Assembly (NCBI RefSeq): GCF_900143245.1 | Contig: NZ_FRDK01000009.1 | Coordinates: 62,001 to 126,000, forward strand | Source of the DNA: Flavobacterium fryxellicola | Lineage (GTDB): Bacteria > Bacteroidota > Bacteroidia > Flavobacteriales > Flavobacteriaceae | DNA length: 64,000 bases | Direction of reading: 5' to 3' | Shown: piece by piece, positions 62,324 through 64,000 of the stretch | Numbering within the stretch: the first letter of the stretch is position 1 | Layout: each line of letters opens with the position of its first letter | Notes under the pieces: model-generated | Database searches by the model: none | What the model saw: the letters and a program-made list of their open reading frames with translations, nothing else | Told to the model about the DNA's origin: nothing | Translations under genes and position numbers: made by a program

Positions 62324-63712
62324 TTAAATTCCAGCAATTGCCTTTATTTCGTCAATGATTCTTTCTGCCAGTGCATCAGCTTTTTCTTGAGAAGAAGCTT
62401 CAGTATAAATGCGAATAATAGGTTCTGTATTTGATTTTCTAAGGTGTACCCAGTTTTCATCAAAGTCAATTTTCACACCGTCAATTGTTGAAATATCTTC
62501 GTTTTTGTATTTTTCTGTCATCGCAACAAGGATGGCATCAACATCGATTTGCGGTGTCAATTCGATTTTATTTTTACTCATGTAATACTGCGGATAGGAG
62601 GCACGCAACTCAGAAACTTTCATTTTTTTGTTAGCCAAGTGTGTTAAAAACAATGCCACTCCTACCAAACTATCACGACCATAATGCAATTCAGGATAAA
62701 TAATACCTCCGTTTCCTTCACCACCTATTACAGCATTATTTTTTTTCATCAATTCCACCACATTCACCTCGCCTACAGCGCTAGCTTCGTAGCTTCCCTT
62801 ATGCAAATTCGTCACATCACGTAATGCGCGAGAGGAAGACATATTCGATACTGTATTTCCTGGCGTTATACTCAATACATAATCGGCGCAAGCCACCAAA
62901 GTATATTCTTCACCAAACATTTCACCGTCTTCACAGATGAAAGCCAAGCGATCTACATCAGGATCTACCACTATGCCTAAGTCGGCCTTTTCTTTGACAA
63001 CTAATTCGGAGATATCAGTTAAATGCTCTTTTAACGGTTCTGGATTGTGCGGAAAATGTCCGTTTGGTTCGCAGTATAATTCCACTACTTCAACACCCAT
63101 TAATTCTAATAATCGTGGAATAATAATTCCACCAGACGAATTTACGCCATCAACTACTACCTTGAATTTTGCTGCCTTAACCGCCTCAATATCTACAAGA
63201 GGTAAATTCAATACTTCATCAATATGAATATCCATGTAAGCATCATTAATCATTATTTCCCCTAAATCATCTACATCAGAGAAATTAAAAGCTTCCGCTT
63301 CAGCAATAGCAAGGATTTTTTCACCTTCTGCACCATTTAAAAATTCTCCTTTTTCATTCAATAATTTCAATGCATTCCATTGTTTCGGGTTGTGCGAAGC
63401 CGTAAGGATAATTCCACCATCAGCTTTCTCTAAAGGAACCGCAACTTCAACCGTTGGTGTTGTTGACAATCCCAAATCAATCACATCAATTCCTAAACCA
63501 ATTAAAGTGTTCACTACCAAATTGTGAATCATGGGCCCAGAAATACGAGCGTCACGACCTACAACAACGGTTAACTTTTCTTTTCCAATGTAATTTTTCA
63601 ACCAAGTTCCATAAGCAGAGGCAAATTTTACGGCATCAACTGGAGTCAAATTATCACCTACTTTCCCTCCTATTGTCCCGCGAATTCCCGATATTGATTT
63701 TATTAAAGTCAT
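62324..63712 (-). CDS. glmM: Phosphoglucosamine mutase GlmM
   Basis: A 462-aa alpha-D-phosphohexomutase that converts glucosamine-6-phosphate to glucosamine-1-phosphate for cell-wall precursor synthesis. The active-site serine lies in LTASHNP (S106), the Mg loop in DPDVDRLAF, the sugar-binding loop in GEGNGGIIYP and the phosphate loop in RKSNTEPIIRIYTEA. The full length and all four motifs are as in Bacteroidota GlmM. It is divergent from the ACP phosphodiesterase gene. Confidence 0.92.
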   Translation of the reverse strand: MTLIKSISGIRGTIGGKVGDNLTPVDAVKFASAYGTWLKNYIGKEKLTVVVGRDARISGPMIHNLVVNTLIGLGIDVIDLGLSTTPTVEVAVPLEKADGGIILTASHNPKQWNALKLLNEKGEFLNGAEGEKILAIAEAEAFNFSDVDDLGEIMINDAYMDIHIDEVLNLPLVDIEAVKAAKFKVVVDGVNSSGGIIIPRLLELMGVEVVELYCEPNGHFPHNPEPLKEHLTDISELVVKEKADLGIVVDPDVDRLAFICEDGEMFGEEYTLVACADYVLSITPGNTVSNMSSSRALRDVTNLHKGSYEASAVGEVNVVELMKKNNAVIGGEGNGGIIYPELHYGRDSLVGVALFLTHLANKKMKVSELRASYPQYYMSKNKIELTPQIDVDAILVAMTEKYKNEDISTIDGVKIDFDENWVHLRKSNTEPIIRIYTEASSQEKADALAERIIDEIKAIAGI

Positions 63713-63830
63713 TGATTATTATTTTAATTTTTGAATAGTAAATTTTAAATTGCCCACAAATATAATAATTGACGGATTACAAAAGTCAATTAGAATTCAA
63801 ATTCATCATTTAAATTCTTAAATTAGGCGA

Positions 63831-64000
63831 ATGAACTTTTTAGCACACATTTATCTTTCCGGCGACAATGAATTACTTAAAATTGGTAATTTCATGGCGG
63901 ATGGAATTCGGGGAAAACATTTTGAAAGTTATCCTTTGGAGATTCAAAAAGGAATTATGCTGCACCGTGCCATTGATACGTTTACAGATGCGCATCCTGT
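63831..64000 (+). CDS. ACP phosphodiesterase (partial, cut by window end)
   Basis: The frame opens MNFLAHIYLSGDNELLKIGN and continues FMADGIRGKH, GIMLHRAIDTFTDAHP, the start of the AcpH/ACP phosphodiesterase family (His in NFLAHIYLS, D in MADGIRG, HRAIDxFTDxHP). It removes the phosphopantetheine arm from acyl-carrier protein. The rest lies outside the window. Confidence 0.85.
   Translation, partial: MNFLAHIYLSGDNELLKIGNFMADGIRGKHFESYPLEIQKGIMLHRAIDTFTDAHP

Overview
The window reads as a Flavobacteriaceae (Bacteroidota) chromosome, most likely Flavobacterium or a close relative. The evidence is low GC by eye, TAnnTTTG -7 promoter boxes, SusC/Oar-type and FecA-type TonB receptors, Bacteroidota lipoproteins, a TIGR04282/TIGR04283-type glycosyltransferase pair and a typical flavobacterial GlmM. 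Assignments come from reading motifs; no database search was possible.

Positions 1-25.5 kb are an accessory island rich in defence genes and insertion sequences. An IS21 element (302-2910) separates a truncated DnaC-like ATPase from an N-terminally truncated McrB. McrB, McrC, an unknown 194-aa protein and a GmrSD-like DUF262/DUF1524 nuclease follow. Next comes an unusual block: a small, possibly sliding-clamp-like gene split by an IS3 element; a WYL regulator; a DnaA AAA+ module fused to an FtsZ-like domain and interrupted by one in-frame TAA; and a second WYL regulator overlapping a DnaQ-like exonuclease. Two membrane-associated GTPases sit downstream of an HNH-like gene. A 1.2-kb non-coding stretch full of hairpins precedes a DUF6943-like gene. 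A four-gene leftward cluster (251-aa protein, DUF5675-like protein, two small membrane proteins) and a HipBST-type toxin-antitoxin operon with a clear palindromic operator follow. A decayed IS3 element and an amidohydrolase pseudogene end the island.

Positions 25.7-43.5 kb are mostly rightward housekeeping and envelope genes: a rhodanese, TIGR04282 and TIGR04283 transferases, a fatty-acid hydroxylase/sterol desaturase-type enzyme and a DUF547 protein; an FAD oxidoreductase with a NapH/NosR-like 4Fe-4S membrane protein; three membrane or cytosolic glycosyltransferases; an ECF sigma factor with a zinc-finger-like partner; an AraC regulator; an AhpD-like protein; a LysE-like transporter; a GH113-like hydrolase and a HAD hydrolase.

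Positions 43.5-64 kb carry MsrB/MsrA, a nucleoside hydrolase, a small-molecule kinase, a large TonB receptor with a second TIGR04282-like protein, SIMPL, rhomboid, an LpxL-like acyltransferase, a class V aminotransferase, an outer-membrane barrel, a zinc protease lipoprotein, a large lipoprotein, a FecI/FecR/FecA-like trio, GlmM, and the start of an ACP phosphodiesterase gene. No rRNA, tRNA or CRISPR array was recognised.
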